From the NCBI RefSeq assembly GCF_965216415.1, contig NZ_CBDCFU010000002.1: a DNA stretch of 64,000 nt; one strand, 5' to 3'. The notes under the pieces were generated by a model. The model did not search any database and was not told where the DNA came from. It worked only from the letters and a program-made list of their open reading frames with translations. Made by a program: the position numbers and the translations under genes. Source of the stretch: Marivita sp003149565 (GTDB lineage: Bacteria; Pseudomonadota; Alphaproteobacteria; Rhodobacterales; Rhodobacteraceae). Numbering within the stretch: position 1 is the first letter of the stretch; each line of letters starts with the position of its first letter. Shown one piece after another: positions 9,253 through 18,046 of this stretch.

Positions 9253-10863
9253 TTAGCTGCGAATGCCGGCGATCTCCACCCCTGCCGCGCTAAGGGCGTT
9301 CCAGATCGCCGCGTCGCGCCCATAGACATCGCGCCGGAACTGAGTGTGGCCTTTGGCATGGGTAAAGGCAGTGCGGTAGATCAGATGCACGGGCACCGGC
9401 TGATCAAGATTGACCCGCGTCTCGGCCCCGCTGCGCAGACGAGACTGGAAAAACCCAACCGGATCGTCGGTCTGACGCGCCAGAAGTGTATAGGCAAAAT
9501 CATGCGGATCATTCAGACGAACACAGCCGTGGCTGTAAGTACGCACTTCTCGTGAGAACAGGGATTTTGCGGGCGTGTCATGAAGATAGATGTTGTACTT
9601 GTTAGGAAACATGAACTTGACAGTCCCCAGAGCATTGCGTGGCCCCGGCGGCTGACGCATGGCAAAAGGAAAGCTGTTGCCCGAATATTGCGCAAAGCTG
9701 CGATTGCGGCTGACAACCCGGCCACGGCTGTCTGTGATCTGAATATGGGACACGGCCCCCGGATTGTTCCGCAGCTTCGGCAAATACTCGTTCACGATGA
9801 TCGAGCGCGGAACGTACCAACTGGGGTTGATCACCATGTGATCCATCTCGTCCGAGAACTCGGGCGTCTGGCGATCCCGGTCCTGATGCCCGACAACGGA
9901 CCGGGTCTCAAAGGTCAGCTTTCCGTCGTCAAAAATCCGCGCCTGAAAGTCGGCGATATTCACAAGGATGTGGCGCTGACCAAGCCCTCCGGGCTGATTC
10001 AGCCAGCGTTCCCGCTCCATCGCAACCATGACGGATCTTAGACGGTCCTGCGGCGCCGTGTTGATCTGATCCAGCGTAGAGCCCCCAGCGACACCATCGA
10101 CAACGAGGCCGTGGTCTTCTTGGAACTGGCGCACCGCGTTGGTGATTGATGTGTCATACCGCGCGGTCACCGTACGCTCGAGATACCCCATCGCGATCAG
10201 ACGGTCGCGCAGCGCGACGACCCCTGCCCCGGTGTCTCCCGGCTCGTACTTGCCGGAGGGCACGACAGCGCCCCAGCCCCCACGTGCGATCTCATGTTCA
10301 AGCCGCATCTTGGCTTTCATCAAGCGGGCATATTCATGCGATTGAGGTGCAAGCGACGCGAGAAAGTTGCGCGGTGCATCGGACATCAGCCCGTCGAGGT
10401 AATACCGGGTCTCGCGCAGAGGGATTTCGCGGACGATTTCGCTGCGCACACTGCCCGGATTGTCGATGACGCCGGTCTGCAGGTCGCGGGCAAAATCCAG
10501 ATACAATTCCGTCAGCGCAACTTCGAGAGAACCGCGATCAAATCCGCTGCGGACGGACGCCATGCGCGATAGCAGTGCGTCGGTGTTGTATTTCGAGGTC
10601 GGCAGCCCGTGGTAGCGCGCTACACTCAAGGCTTCGAGCAGAGCGGTGCGCCGCTCCAGATCGGCGTCGGTGCCGCCCGTCCAGATCGGTTCGAATCCAC
10701 GCTCGCGGTAAAAGGCAGCAATCTGGTCATCGTTTGACACGTTTTCCGCTACAGCCTGCTGGAATGCAGTGACCTGAACCGCCCCGGCGCTCTGCGGCGA
10801 CAAATAGCTTGCCGCGACAATCGCGATCATCGCTGCGCCGCGCAAGAATGTTCGGTGGGTCAT
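9253..10863 (-). CDS. L,D-transpeptidase (YcbB/LdtD-like)
   Basis: Periplasmic enzyme making 3-3 cross-links in peptidoglycan. 536 residues: signal peptide (about 1-28), an N-terminal scaffold domain, a peptidoglycan-binding repeat (about 210-270, with LRDRLIAMGYL and VRQFQEDHGL), then the YkuD catalytic domain (about 300-480). The catalytic cysteine is in the family motif YSHGCVRL (about residue 447), with the upstream histidine in NIYLHDTP. An AGGAG site lies before the start at 10863. The length and order match YcbB-type enzymes. It is divergent from the DUF882 gene, another peptidoglycan-linked protein. Confidence 0.95.
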   Translation of the reverse strand: MTHRTFLRGAAMIAIVAASYLSPQSAGAVQVTAFQQAVAENVSNDDQIAAFYRERGFEPIWTGGTDADLERRTALLEALSVARYHGLPTSKYNTDALLSRMASVRSGFDRGSLEVALTELYLDFARDLQTGVIDNPGSVRSEIVREIPLRETRYYLDGLMSDAPRNFLASLAPQSHEYARLMKAKMRLEHEIARGGWGAVVPSGKYEPGDTGAGVVALRDRLIAMGYLERTVTARYDTSITNAVRQFQEDHGLVVDGVAGGSTLDQINTAPQDRLRSVMVAMERERWLNQPGGLGQRHILVNIADFQARIFDDGKLTFETRSVVGHQDRDRQTPEFSDEMDHMVINPSWYVPRSIIVNEYLPKLRNNPGAVSHIQITDSRGRVVSRNRSFAQYSGNSFPFAMRQPPGPRNALGTVKFMFPNKYNIYLHDTPAKSLFSREVRTYSHGCVRLNDPHDFAYTLLARQTDDPVGFFQSRLRSGAETRVNLDQPVPVHLIYRTAFTHAKGHTQFRRDVYGRDAAIWNALSAAGVEIAGIRS

Positions 10864-11204
10864 CGGTCACTCTCCTAAATCGTCTAAAACCAACGGATTT
10901 TCTGGCCGTTGGTTCCAAAATCCCGCGCGTCAAACGGACTGTCTATTCACAAAGTCTTGCTCTTTGCGTTTTAAGAGGCACCTGCGGCAGCGCTGCATCG
11001 CCTCTTCGGGGTGTAGCGTAACTTTAACACACTTGGACACTTTAAGCAGATTCCTGCCGAAAATTCTTGAACTAAAAATTTTTCGGGAACTTTAGGTTTT
11101 TTTGGGATTCGTCATGTGTCATAGTTTCGACACGACAGGCATTCGGCAGGCTCGTGGAACGACATGAGTGAATGGCAAAGTGAAAACGGGACAGGCACTT
11201 TCAA
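10864..11204. other. 341-base divergent promoter region between two cell-wall genes
   Basis: Separates the L,D-transpeptidase gene (minus) and the DUF882 gene (plus). It has a clearly A/T-richer core at about 11040-11115 with runs of A and T, as expected for promoters of both genes. I see no gene, strong dyad or terminator in it. Confidence 0.5.
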
Positions 11205-11774
11205 ATGACTGACACGGTATCTGGCGGCTTAACGCGCCGTGGATTGCTTGCAGCATTCGCAGCAACGGCAATCACAGCGGCTCCAACCTATTCAAATGCG
11301 GCGGGCTTCCTGCGTGGTGGGGGCGATATCCGGCGGATCAAGATGTATTCGGGCCGGACCGGTGAACGGATCGACATGATCTACTGGATCGAAGGCGATT
11401 ACATCAAGGACGCCGTCAAAGAAATCCACCACTTCATGCGCGATTGGCGCACCAATGATGTAAAGTCCATCGACCTGCGCACGATCGATATCATGGCAGC
11501 CGCGCATAATATGATGGATGTTTCCGAACCATACATGCTTCTGAGCGGCTATCGCAGCCCAAAAACCAATGCCATGCTGCGCAGCCGCAGCTCGGGCGTT
11601 GCGAAAAACTCGTTGCATCTTAAAGGACAAGCGGCAGACCTGCGTCTGAACTCCCGCTCAGTCAACCAGATTGCGCGCGCTGCGGCAGCCTGCAAAGCAG
11701 GCGGCGTTGGCCGCTATTCCGGCTCGAACTTCGTGCACATGGATTGCGGCCCGGTCCGCAGCTGGGGTCGTTAA
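11205..11774 (+). CDS. DUF882 / peptidase M15-like protein, Tat-exported
   Basis: 189 residues. The N-terminus has a twin-arginine signal (LTRRGLLAAFAATAITAA, about residues 9-26). The rest is a YcbK-type domain related to zinc D,D-peptidases: metal-ligand motif SLHLKGQAADLRL (His and Asp, about residues 135-147) and the second histidine in FVHMDCGPVR near the C-terminus. This family is thought to act on peptidoglycan. It is divergent from the L,D-transpeptidase, which suits a cell-wall role. A strong terminator follows. Confidence 0.9.
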   Translation: MTDTVSGGLTRRGLLAAFAATAITAAPTYSNAAGFLRGGGDIRRIKMYSGRTGERIDMIYWIEGDYIKDAVKEIHHFMRDWRTNDVKSIDLRTIDIMAAAHNMMDVSEPYMLLSGYRSPKTNAMLRSRSSGVAKNSLHLKGQAADLRLNSRSVNQIARAAAACKAGGVGRYSGSNFVHMDCGPVRSWGR

Positions 11775-11799
11775 CACTCCCAGGCGATGAACTGATGCG

Positions 11800-11829
11800 A
11801 AAAAGGCTGCCTATCTGGCAGCCTTTTTT
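11800..11829 (+). terminator. Intrinsic terminator, probably bidirectional
   Basis: Perfect 7-bp stem (GGCTGCC at 11805-11811 with GGCAGCC at 11817-11823), 5-base loop, six Ts after and five As before. It lies between the convergent DUF882 and autotransporter genes, so it can serve both. Confidence 0.92.
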
Positions 11830-11868
11830 ATCGCGTTAACGACCGGGGGCGAAACGCCCCCGCCTCAA

Positions 11869-13824
11869 TCAGAACGTCATCTTATACGTCACCGACCCGG
11901 TGAACCCGCGCGAGCCATCCAATCCAACCGAGCTTGCCCCGGTCAAGCTGAGGAACGATCCCGACCCCAGTTCCTTGACCATCGAGCCCGAAATATACCC
12001 CCAGGTCTGGTCCGGGCGCGGCGCAGAGACAGTGCCCAGCGTATCGGTATTCGGCCCCAGCGACACTTTCAGTGGGTCGTCGTTGAAGTCATGTTCGATG
12101 GAGCCACGCAGATTGAACACCAACCCGTCCATATTTGCGGGTGCGAAGATCGCAGACAGCCCAGCGGTCAAGCGCTGCGATTCGTACTCGGTGTCACCAT
12201 AAGACAGGCTCGCCGCGCCATTCGACTCGGTAAAGCCGTCGATCGAGACTTTCTCCCATGTATAATGCGCAAACGGATTGAGCCGCACCTGATCGTTCAG
12301 CGAATACAACGCACCACCGCCGATCCGGGCAAACCGGTAGCTGCCCTCGGTATCTGCCGTGTAGGTTTCGGTCGCCGGTCCAAGTGCAAAGCTGCGGGTG
12401 ATGTCATCAACATTGATCCGGCCTCCGCCGAATGCCGCGTTCACGTAATACTTTGGCGACAGCGCAATCTGGCCAAAGACCACACCGATCATCAGGTCGC
12501 TTTCAAACCCGCCCGCATTGTTGTCGAAATCCACGTCACCGTAATCAAGGCTGATGCCCGCACCGATGGTGGCATTGGGCGCAACCGCGATATCAGCGCC
12601 TGCTTTGAGCACTTTCGTCGAGCCTTCCAGCCCCGGCGTGACTTGCTGCGCGTCCCCTTCAAACCGGCCGACGTCAAGGCTGGCATAGACATCAACCTCG
12701 CCCACTTCGCGCCGCCGCGGTACACCGTTTTCGTCCGTGGTCCGCAGAACGGTCGGGTTCATCCGGTTTTCAATGGACAGACCATGCTGGCGCAGCGCGG
12801 TCATGGTGGCCACCGAAATTGCGCCCGTCTGAGTCGCAGCCTGCAAACCGGCAAAGGCCGCCTGCCCGAACAACGCATGTGCCGAGGTGGTCGGGTGGAC
12901 GCCATCGGCAAAGACACGGTCTTCGCTGTCGGCACTGGCGTTCAGCCCCTGCACACAGCTCAGCGATGTGTCCGGGCAAGCCGGAATCACCGCCGCATTT
13001 GGCGCGGTGAACCCATATTTCTCCGGATCCGCCTGCACCGCACCCAAAAGCTGTTGGCTGTCCACGATCACCGCCCGATCACCGATGGAGGCGAGAAGCG
13101 TATTGTTGAACGCATCGGTCAGAGCGGTTTGCAATCCGGCGCCTTGTGGGCCCGACGCAATGCCAAAGGGAGTGGTGCCGATATCAGGGATGGTGACAAC
13201 AATCACCGAGTCCGCGCCTGCGTCGCGAACCCGCTCTACCAGCCCCACCAGTTCAGTCGCGGCCTGAGCCATATTGGCCGCTGCCGCATCCGGCGCGATC
13301 AGGCCACCGCCAACGGCTCCCGCTTGGGCAAATACATCATTTGCACCGCCCCAGAGGATGACCAGATCGTTCTCGCCGAGTTCCGGTCGGTCCGCCAGCA
13401 TACGGTCCACCTGCTCCGCCAGCGACCGCGTCGTGATGCCCAGATCAGGATTGAAGCCAATGCCGGCCGGGTCGGTCACGCGTGATCCGCCCTCGGCGTA
13501 AATCGTACCGCCCAGCGCCACTTCGCCCTGTCCCGCCAGAGGCACCGCCGAATAGACATTCGGTCCAAGCGTCAAACCCAGCTCTGCGCCCAGAACTTCT
13601 CCGTAGGTCAGCGACGAGCCGTCTGGCGCGTTGGTCAGGAACTTGTAATTGATCACCGGCAAGAGCCCCTGCCCGCCCGCGATCACCGATTGCGAATACG
13701 CGCCCGCGTCGCTCAGCGAGTCGCCAATGATGAACAGGTCGTCAAACCGCAGTTCCTCGGCTGCGGCCAGACTTGTCAGCCCAGTCAGCATTGTGCTCGC
13801 AAGCGCGAGTGTCTTGAATGTCAT
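11869..13824 (-). CDS. Autotransporter GDSL-family lipase/esterase
   Basis: Type Va-secreted esterase, 651 residues. Signal peptide at about 1-22. A GDSL hydrolase passenger follows: nucleophile block FIIGDSLSDAGAY (about 31-43), Asn-containing block GGANDVF (about 160), and the Asp-His pair in FADGVHPTTSAH (about 308). The C-terminal 280 residues alternate polar and aromatic positions, as in an outer-membrane beta-barrel, and the last residue is Phe (TYKMTF), the usual barrel-assembly signal. Architecture matches EstA-type autotransporters. It is convergent with the DUF882 gene and shares its terminator. Confidence 0.95.
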   Translation of the reverse strand: MTFKTLALASTMLTGLTSLAAAEELRFDDLFIIGDSLSDAGAYSQSVIAGGQGLLPVINYKFLTNAPDGSSLTYGEVLGAELGLTLGPNVYSAVPLAGQGEVALGGTIYAEGGSRVTDPAGIGFNPDLGITTRSLAEQVDRMLADRPELGENDLVILWGGANDVFAQAGAVGGGLIAPDAAAANMAQAATELVGLVERVRDAGADSVIVVTIPDIGTTPFGIASGPQGAGLQTALTDAFNNTLLASIGDRAVIVDSQQLLGAVQADPEKYGFTAPNAAVIPACPDTSLSCVQGLNASADSEDRVFADGVHPTTSAHALFGQAAFAGLQAATQTGAISVATMTALRQHGLSIENRMNPTVLRTTDENGVPRRREVGEVDVYASLDVGRFEGDAQQVTPGLEGSTKVLKAGADIAVAPNATIGAGISLDYGDVDFDNNAGGFESDLMIGVVFGQIALSPKYYVNAAFGGGRINVDDITRSFALGPATETYTADTEGSYRFARIGGGALYSLNDQVRLNPFAHYTWEKVSIDGFTESNGAASLSYGDTEYESQRLTAGLSAIFAPANMDGLVFNLRGSIEHDFNDDPLKVSLGPNTDTLGTVSAPRPDQTWGYISGSMVKELGSGSFLSLTGASSVGLDGSRGFTGSVTYKMTF

Positions 13825-14092
13825 CGGTATTCCTCCCGTCGGCGGTTTTCTGCTGCCATGTTGTTGTGCTCAACTGAACAGAGCAGAGAGCCCGCAAGTC
13901 AACGGCAAATTGCAAGATTTTCGCAAGTGACGTGAGGTGACGACATCAAGGGCGGCCCATCGGGTATTCTGCACGCGCTGGAACTATAACCTGCTTCCGA
14001 GACCCGAATTAGCGGACTCGGCCTTCGAAACTGACCTCAATGCCTGGTCAGCGTCCACATTGCAGCCGACCAACGCGCCCGGATGTGTGAGC

Positions 14093-14317
14093 CTATCGGA
14101 TGGGTCTGCGATCGGCGCTGCGATGCAAGGCAGTCAAAAAACATATCGGGTTGGTCGAGTACAGCGCGGGCTGCTCCGGATCGCGCACAGCCGGGTGTCC
14201 TGCAAAGCCATAGTCGCAGCCCTGCTGGGCAAAGGCGCGGCATGCGGCAACACGGCGTTCCTTGCGGTGCTGGCGCGCGGCTTCGACGGTTGCGAAATCC
14301 GGCAGTTCAAGGAAAAA
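14093..14317 (-). pseudogene. Remnant of a class II aldolase/adducin-family gene (N-terminal fragment)
   Basis: An open stretch of 74 codons with no start codon of its own, in frame with and directly after the HAD stop. It reads like the N-terminus of class II aldolase-type proteins: a helix with ARQHRKERRVAACRAFAQQG, then GFAGHPAVRDPEQPALYSTN, close to the family pattern HRK-R-AAA-R-FA--G---G-AGH---RDPE-P---TNP. Similarity ends after about 60 residues and a stop follows. The whole enzyme would need about 250 residues, including the zinc histidines, and these are absent. Recognition is from memory of the family and needs a search to confirm. Confidence 0.55.
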
Positions 14318-15142
14318 TCAGCCCGTCCTGTTCAGGTTGATAAATCGAGACGCGATTTCCAAGATCGAGCAGGATGGCGCTGCCTTTTCAAATTTTATCA
14401 TTCGGTAAAAAACAGCGCGGGGTCGGATCGGCCTCGCGTTTTTTGGTTCTGAACAGGCCGGGAAGCGACTCGACAATACGAGCGCCTGAAAAGCATCCAG
14501 ACGGTCCACAACTGCCACGCACCCTGCCCGCCTGAGTGTATCTGCATGGTCATCGCGCCGACCTTCGAGATAGCCGCCGCCGACAAATCCGATGGGGGTC
14601 ATTCCAGCGGACAACGCGCCCTCGACGCCATGCGGTGAGTCTTCGATCACCACACAGTCGGTCGGGTCACGGTTGATGGCACGCGCGGCAAACAAAAAAA
14701 GATCCGGCGCAGGCTTGCCGTTGGCAACCTGATCGGCACTGCAGGCGCGGCCCTCGAAAAATCCCTCGATCCCGGTGGTCCGGAGGGCAAGAGCCATACG
14801 CGCCAGAGAACTGCCCGTCGCAACCGCCATCTGACAGCCCTCGTGATGCAGTGCGGACAAAAGGTCTTTCGCACCCATGACCGGTTTCAAATCGGTCGGG
14901 TACTGGTTCATCAGCAGCCGATCAATGCGCTGCGCGAAATCATCTGGCGCCGGTCGCCCCGCCCTGTCACCAACCCATTCGGCAATCCGGGACATCTTGA
15001 GGCCCAGAACCTCTTTTCCCAGCTCGCGCGGGTCGAGTTGGTGGGCCCCCAGCCGATGTGCCTCATCGGCAATGGCCTTGAGCGACAACACCTCGCTCTC
15101 CACAAGACAGCCGTCGAGATCGAAGATGATCGCGGGGGGCAT
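14318..15142 (-). CDS. HAD-superfamily hydrolase (beta-phosphoglucomutase/phosphatase-like), odd C-terminus
   Basis: 274 residues. HAD motif I is IIFDLDGCLVESE (about 5-17), motif II is ATGSS (about 110), and motifs III and IV are GKPAPDLFLFAA and VIEDSPHGVEGA (about 145-180). The core ends near residue 225, as in related enzymes. The last 50 residues are unlike the family and run through a terminator hairpin, so the natural stop was probably lost. It is last in the importer/kinase operon, 33 bases after the kinase gene. It may dephosphorylate a sugar phosphate or act as a mutase; the substrate is unknown. Confidence 0.85.
   Translation of the reverse strand: MPPAIIFDLDGCLVESEVLSLKAIADEAHRLGAHQLDPRELGKEVLGLKMSRIAEWVGDRAGRPAPDDFAQRIDRLLMNQYPTDLKPVMGAKDLLSALHHEGCQMAVATGSSLARMALALRTTGIEGFFEGRACSADQVANGKPAPDLFLFAARAINRDPTDCVVIEDSPHGVEGALSAGMTPIGFVGGGYLEGRRDDHADTLRRAGCVAVVDRLDAFQALVLSSRFPACSEPKNARPIRPRAVFYRMIKFEKAAPSCSILEIASRFINLNRTG
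14407..14444. terminator. Hairpin terminator lying inside the annotated 3' end of the HAD gene
   Basis: Stem at 14416-14425 with 14429-14438 (CGCGGGGTCG pairing with CGGCCTCGCG; two wobble/mismatch positions), six Ts at 14439-14444 on the plus side and six As at 14407-14412 on the other. On the minus strand it is a stem followed by CTG and six Us, facing the HAD gene. A terminator within an open frame suggests the HAD gene once ended upstream of it. Confidence 0.6.
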
Positions 15143-15175
15143 ATTAAAGCTTTCACGTTGATGTTGCAGGTCGGA

Positions 15176-16120
15176 TCACGCGCGGGTTGGCGTGGTCTCC
15201 ATAAAGGAGATGGTGTTTTCAAGCGAGGACACAACCGCCTGCGACCCGAGACCCATCGCGTTCTGCGCCGAAGACGCCTGCCCGAAGCGGATGCAATCCT
15301 CGATGGAGCGGCCCAGATGCAGCCCGGTGGCGAAACCCGCGTTGAAGCAATCGCCGCAGCCACAGGTGCAAACCACGTCGATCTTGAAGGACGGGATGTC
15401 GATCTTCTTGCCTGCCTGATCGCGGTACATGGCGCCGTCTGCGCCCAGTGTCAGGATCACCGCACCGACGCCTTGATCGAGAAGGAAAGACGCGATTTCT
15501 TCGTAATCGGTCATGCCGGACAGCGCCATTGCCTCTTCCTCGGAGGGCATGAAGTAATCCGTATGAGCGAGAAGCGGGCGGATCAGCGGAAGGTCGTCGG
15601 GCGTGGACGCAAAGACATCGAGCGTTGTGGTGATTCCGCGCGCCTTGGCCTCGGCAAGCAGTTCGGCATTTCGGCCTTTGTCCATCGCGTCCATCAGGCC
15701 GACGCCGCCGATATGGAAGATGCGTGTATCAAGCACCCGGTCCACCATGTCGTCGGTGATGTAGAACCCGGCGGTTGCGCCACGCTTGTGCAGCGCCGGG
15801 CGCGCCCCGTCGGGGCGGGTGGTCACGACGCTGGAGGATGTGGTCATATCGGGGATGCGCTGCATCATTTCGGTATCGACCCCGAAATCGCCAAAGCGGC
15901 GCAGCACCCAGTCGCCCATCAGGTCATTCCCGACACCCCCGACAGCCTGCACCGAGAGACCGTGTTTGGCGGCAACGATGGCGGCCGAGCCAGCCGCACC
16001 AGAAACAGCCAGCGTAAACTCATCGACGAAATATGTGTTTCCACCGGGAGGAATTTCCGTCACCGGGCGGCAGAGCGCATCAAAGGTGTGGAACCCCATA
16101 GAGGTGTAGTCAAAGGTCAT
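15176..16120 (-). CDS. PfkB-family carbohydrate kinase
   Basis: 314 residues, ribokinase fold. The start at 16120 has GGAG nine bases upstream; a longer reading to 16210 overlaps the upstream gene's coding end and is rejected. The N-terminal substrate-side glycine block is GGVGNDLMGDW (about residue 60). The ATP-site signature near residue 255 reads CTCGCGDCFNAGFATG, keeping the catalytic Asp and the anion-hole glycines but with cysteines where the family usually has Asp-Thr-Thr/Ala-Gly-Ala. It would phosphorylate the sugar or polyol brought in by the adjacent importer. Substrate not determined; see the pathway hypothesis. Confidence 0.9.
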   Translation of the reverse strand: MTFDYTSMGFHTFDALCRPVTEIPPGGNTYFVDEFTLAVSGAAGSAAIVAAKHGLSVQAVGGVGNDLMGDWVLRRFGDFGVDTEMMQRIPDMTTSSSVVTTRPDGARPALHKRGATAGFYITDDMVDRVLDTRIFHIGGVGLMDAMDKGRNAELLAEAKARGITTTLDVFASTPDDLPLIRPLLAHTDYFMPSEEEAMALSGMTDYEEIASFLLDQGVGAVILTLGADGAMYRDQAGKKIDIPSFKIDVVCTCGCGDCFNAGFATGLHLGRSIEDCIRFGQASSAQNAMGLGSQAVVSSLENTISFMETTPTRA

Positions 16121-16145
16121 GGCTTGGTCTCCATGCTGTGCGGTG

Positions 16146-17195
16146 TCAGCGCAGGCGTTGCCCGGAGCTGCTGTCGAAGAGGTAAATCCTCTTGGGATCA
16201 AAACCGACACTCACATCAGAGTTCAAGTCTGCGCGATAGTCGCGACGGGCTTTGACTTCGATCAGTTTGTCGCCTGCCTTGACTGTCAGGTACGTCATGT
16301 CGCCAGTGGGTTCCACACCGTAAACGAGACCTTGCAAATGGCCAGAATCCGCGGTGACGGTGCAATCCTCGGGACGCACACCCAATGTAACCTTGCCGTC
16401 ATGTTTGGCAGACAGACCATCGACGCGGACACCCGGCGCGGTGAAAACGCCCTGCTCCATCGTGCCTGATATCAGGTTCATGGGCGGAGCACCGATGAAG
16501 TTGGCGACAAAGGTGTTGGCCGGATCGTTGTAGATCTCATCCGGCGTGCCGATCTGCTGAATCGCGCCCTTGTCCATGATCACGATCCGGTCGGCGAGCG
16601 TCATTGCCTCGATCTGATCGTGGGTCACATAGACGGTGGTGATCTTGAGCTCGCGCTGGATGTGTTTGATTTGCACGCGCATGTGCTGGCGCAGCTTGGC
16701 GTCGAGGTTCGACAGAGGCTCGTCCATGAGGAACACATGCGGCTGGCGCACGATGGCGCGGGCGAGTGCCGCACGCTGCCGCTGGCCACCGGACAAGGCA
16801 CCGGGTTTGCGGTCGAGGTAGTCTTCCAGTTCCACCAGCCCGGCTGCGCGACGGATCAGACTATCCTGCTGCTCTTTCGGAACACCCCGCATCCGTAGGG
16901 GAAAGCGGATGTTTTCGTAAATCGTCATGTTGGGATAGAGCGCATAGCCTTGGAACACCATCGCCACATCGCGGTCGCGGGCGTCGATGTCGTTCATCAC
17001 TTCGCCGTCCATGACGATCTCGCCCTCGGACGGGTCCTCAAGGCCCGCAATCATCCGCATGGTTGTGGTTTTGCCACAGCCCGACGGGCCTAGGAAGACA
17101 ACGAATTCTTCGTCCGCGATGTCAAGGTTCACGTCCCGGACACCCCAGACGGCACCCCAGCGTTTCTGAATGTTATTGAGTTGGATTCTTGCCAT
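16146..17195 (-). CDS. Sugar-type ABC transporter ATP-binding protein (UgpC/MalK-like)
   Basis: 349 residues. Walker A is GPSGCGKTT (about 37-45), signature LSGGQRQRAALARA (about 135), Walker B VFLMDEPLSNLDAKLR (about 155) and the H-loop histidine is in YVTHDQIEAM (about 190). The C-terminal 110 residues form the MalK-type regulatory (TOBE) domain, including the VRPEDCTV block. This subclass energises CUT1 importers for oligosaccharides, glycerol phosphate and polyols. It is third to last in the operon, 25 bases before the kinase and three bases after the permease stop. Confidence 0.95.
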   Translation of the reverse strand: MARIQLNNIQKRWGAVWGVRDVNLDIADEEFVVFLGPSGCGKTTTMRMIAGLEDPSEGEIVMDGEVMNDIDARDRDVAMVFQGYALYPNMTIYENIRFPLRMRGVPKEQQDSLIRRAAGLVELEDYLDRKPGALSGGQRQRAALARAIVRQPHVFLMDEPLSNLDAKLRQHMRVQIKHIQRELKITTVYVTHDQIEAMTLADRIVIMDKGAIQQIGTPDEIYNDPANTFVANFIGAPPMNLISGTMEQGVFTAPGVRVDGLSAKHDGKVTLGVRPEDCTVTADSGHLQGLVYGVEPTGDMTYLTVKAGDKLIEVKARRDYRADLNSDVSVGFDPKRIYLFDSSSGQRLR

Positions 17196-17198
17196 TTC

Positions 17199-18044
17199 TT
17201 ATCCTTTGACGGCCCCCATGGTCAGACCGCGTGAGAGATGTTTCTGGATCAGGACGACCACGAGGAACACTGGAAGGAACGCGAGGAAAGCGACGAGCGC
17301 AATCGCGTTGTAGATCACTCCGTCAGACCCACCCGTGAAGTTCGCCAGCGCCACCGACATGGTGTAGGCGTCGGGCGTCGAGGCAATGAGCAGCGTGAAG
17401 AGAAATTCGTTGATCGCAAAGATCATCGCGATGACAGAGGCTGTGATGATCCCCGGCAGGATGGCGGGGATGATAATTTCCCACAGGATGCGCAACTCGC
17501 CTGCCCCATCGGTCTTGGCCGCGTCTTCCAGTTCTTTCGGAATGTCGAGCATGTAGGACCGGATGATCCATGTCACAAAGCTCAGGTTGATGGCGGCATA
17601 GATCAGCATCAGCGCCCAGATCGTGTCCAGAAGTCCGAAATTGCGGAACAAGAAGAAGATCGGCACAGCCACGATAGCCGGGGCCATCATGCGCGTAGAC
17701 AGGATGTAAAAGCCGATATCGTCCCGGCCCCGGTATTCAAAGCGCGAGAGCGAATAGGCCGCAGGGATCGCCAGAACAAGGTCGATGATCACAGAGCCAA
17801 TGATCGCAAGCACCGAGTTACGCAGGTATTTGCCCATCGGCCAGTCTTCCCAGATCATGTGCCATGCATCGAGGCTGAAAGTCGGGAAGTAGATCGGCTG
17901 CGGGGTGATGATCTCGGTCCGGGGGCGGAGGCCAATGGACAGGAACCACAGAACCGGAACAAGGCAGAACAAAGCCCATGCGCCGAGGATCGCGTAGCGC
18001 AGGGCAAGGCTTTCGCCGCGGGAGCGTTTGCGTTGAGATGCCAT
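17199..18044 (-). CDS. Sugar-type ABC transporter permease (MalG/UgpE-like)
   Basis: 281 residues, six membrane segments. A charged N-terminus (MASQRKRSRGESLALR) precedes the first helix at about 20-40. The EAA loop that docks the ATPase is at about residue 180 (KELEDAAKTDGAGELRILWE). The C-terminus ends with HLSRGLTMGAVKG, the typical MalG-type tail. The start at 18044 lies two bases after the stop of the partner permease, so the two are coupled; a longer frame to 18335 runs through the partner gene and is rejected. Confidence 0.94.
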   Translation of the reverse strand: MASQRKRSRGESLALRYAILGAWALFCLVPVLWFLSIGLRPRTEIITPQPIYFPTFSLDAWHMIWEDWPMGKYLRNSVLAIIGSVIIDLVLAIPAAYSLSRFEYRGRDDIGFYILSTRMMAPAIVAVPIFFLFRNFGLLDTIWALMLIYAAINLSFVTWIIRSYMLDIPKELEDAAKTDGAGELRILWEIIIPAILPGIITASVIAMIFAINEFLFTLLIASTPDAYTMSVALANFTGGSDGVIYNAIALVAFLAFLPVFLVVVLIQKHLSRGLTMGAVKG

Positions 18045-18046
18045 GC

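Noticed and set aside
13937..14452. 171-codon open frame on the plus strand
   Set aside because: It runs opposite to the HAD 3' end and the aldolase remnant, which explain the same bases better; low-quality composition.
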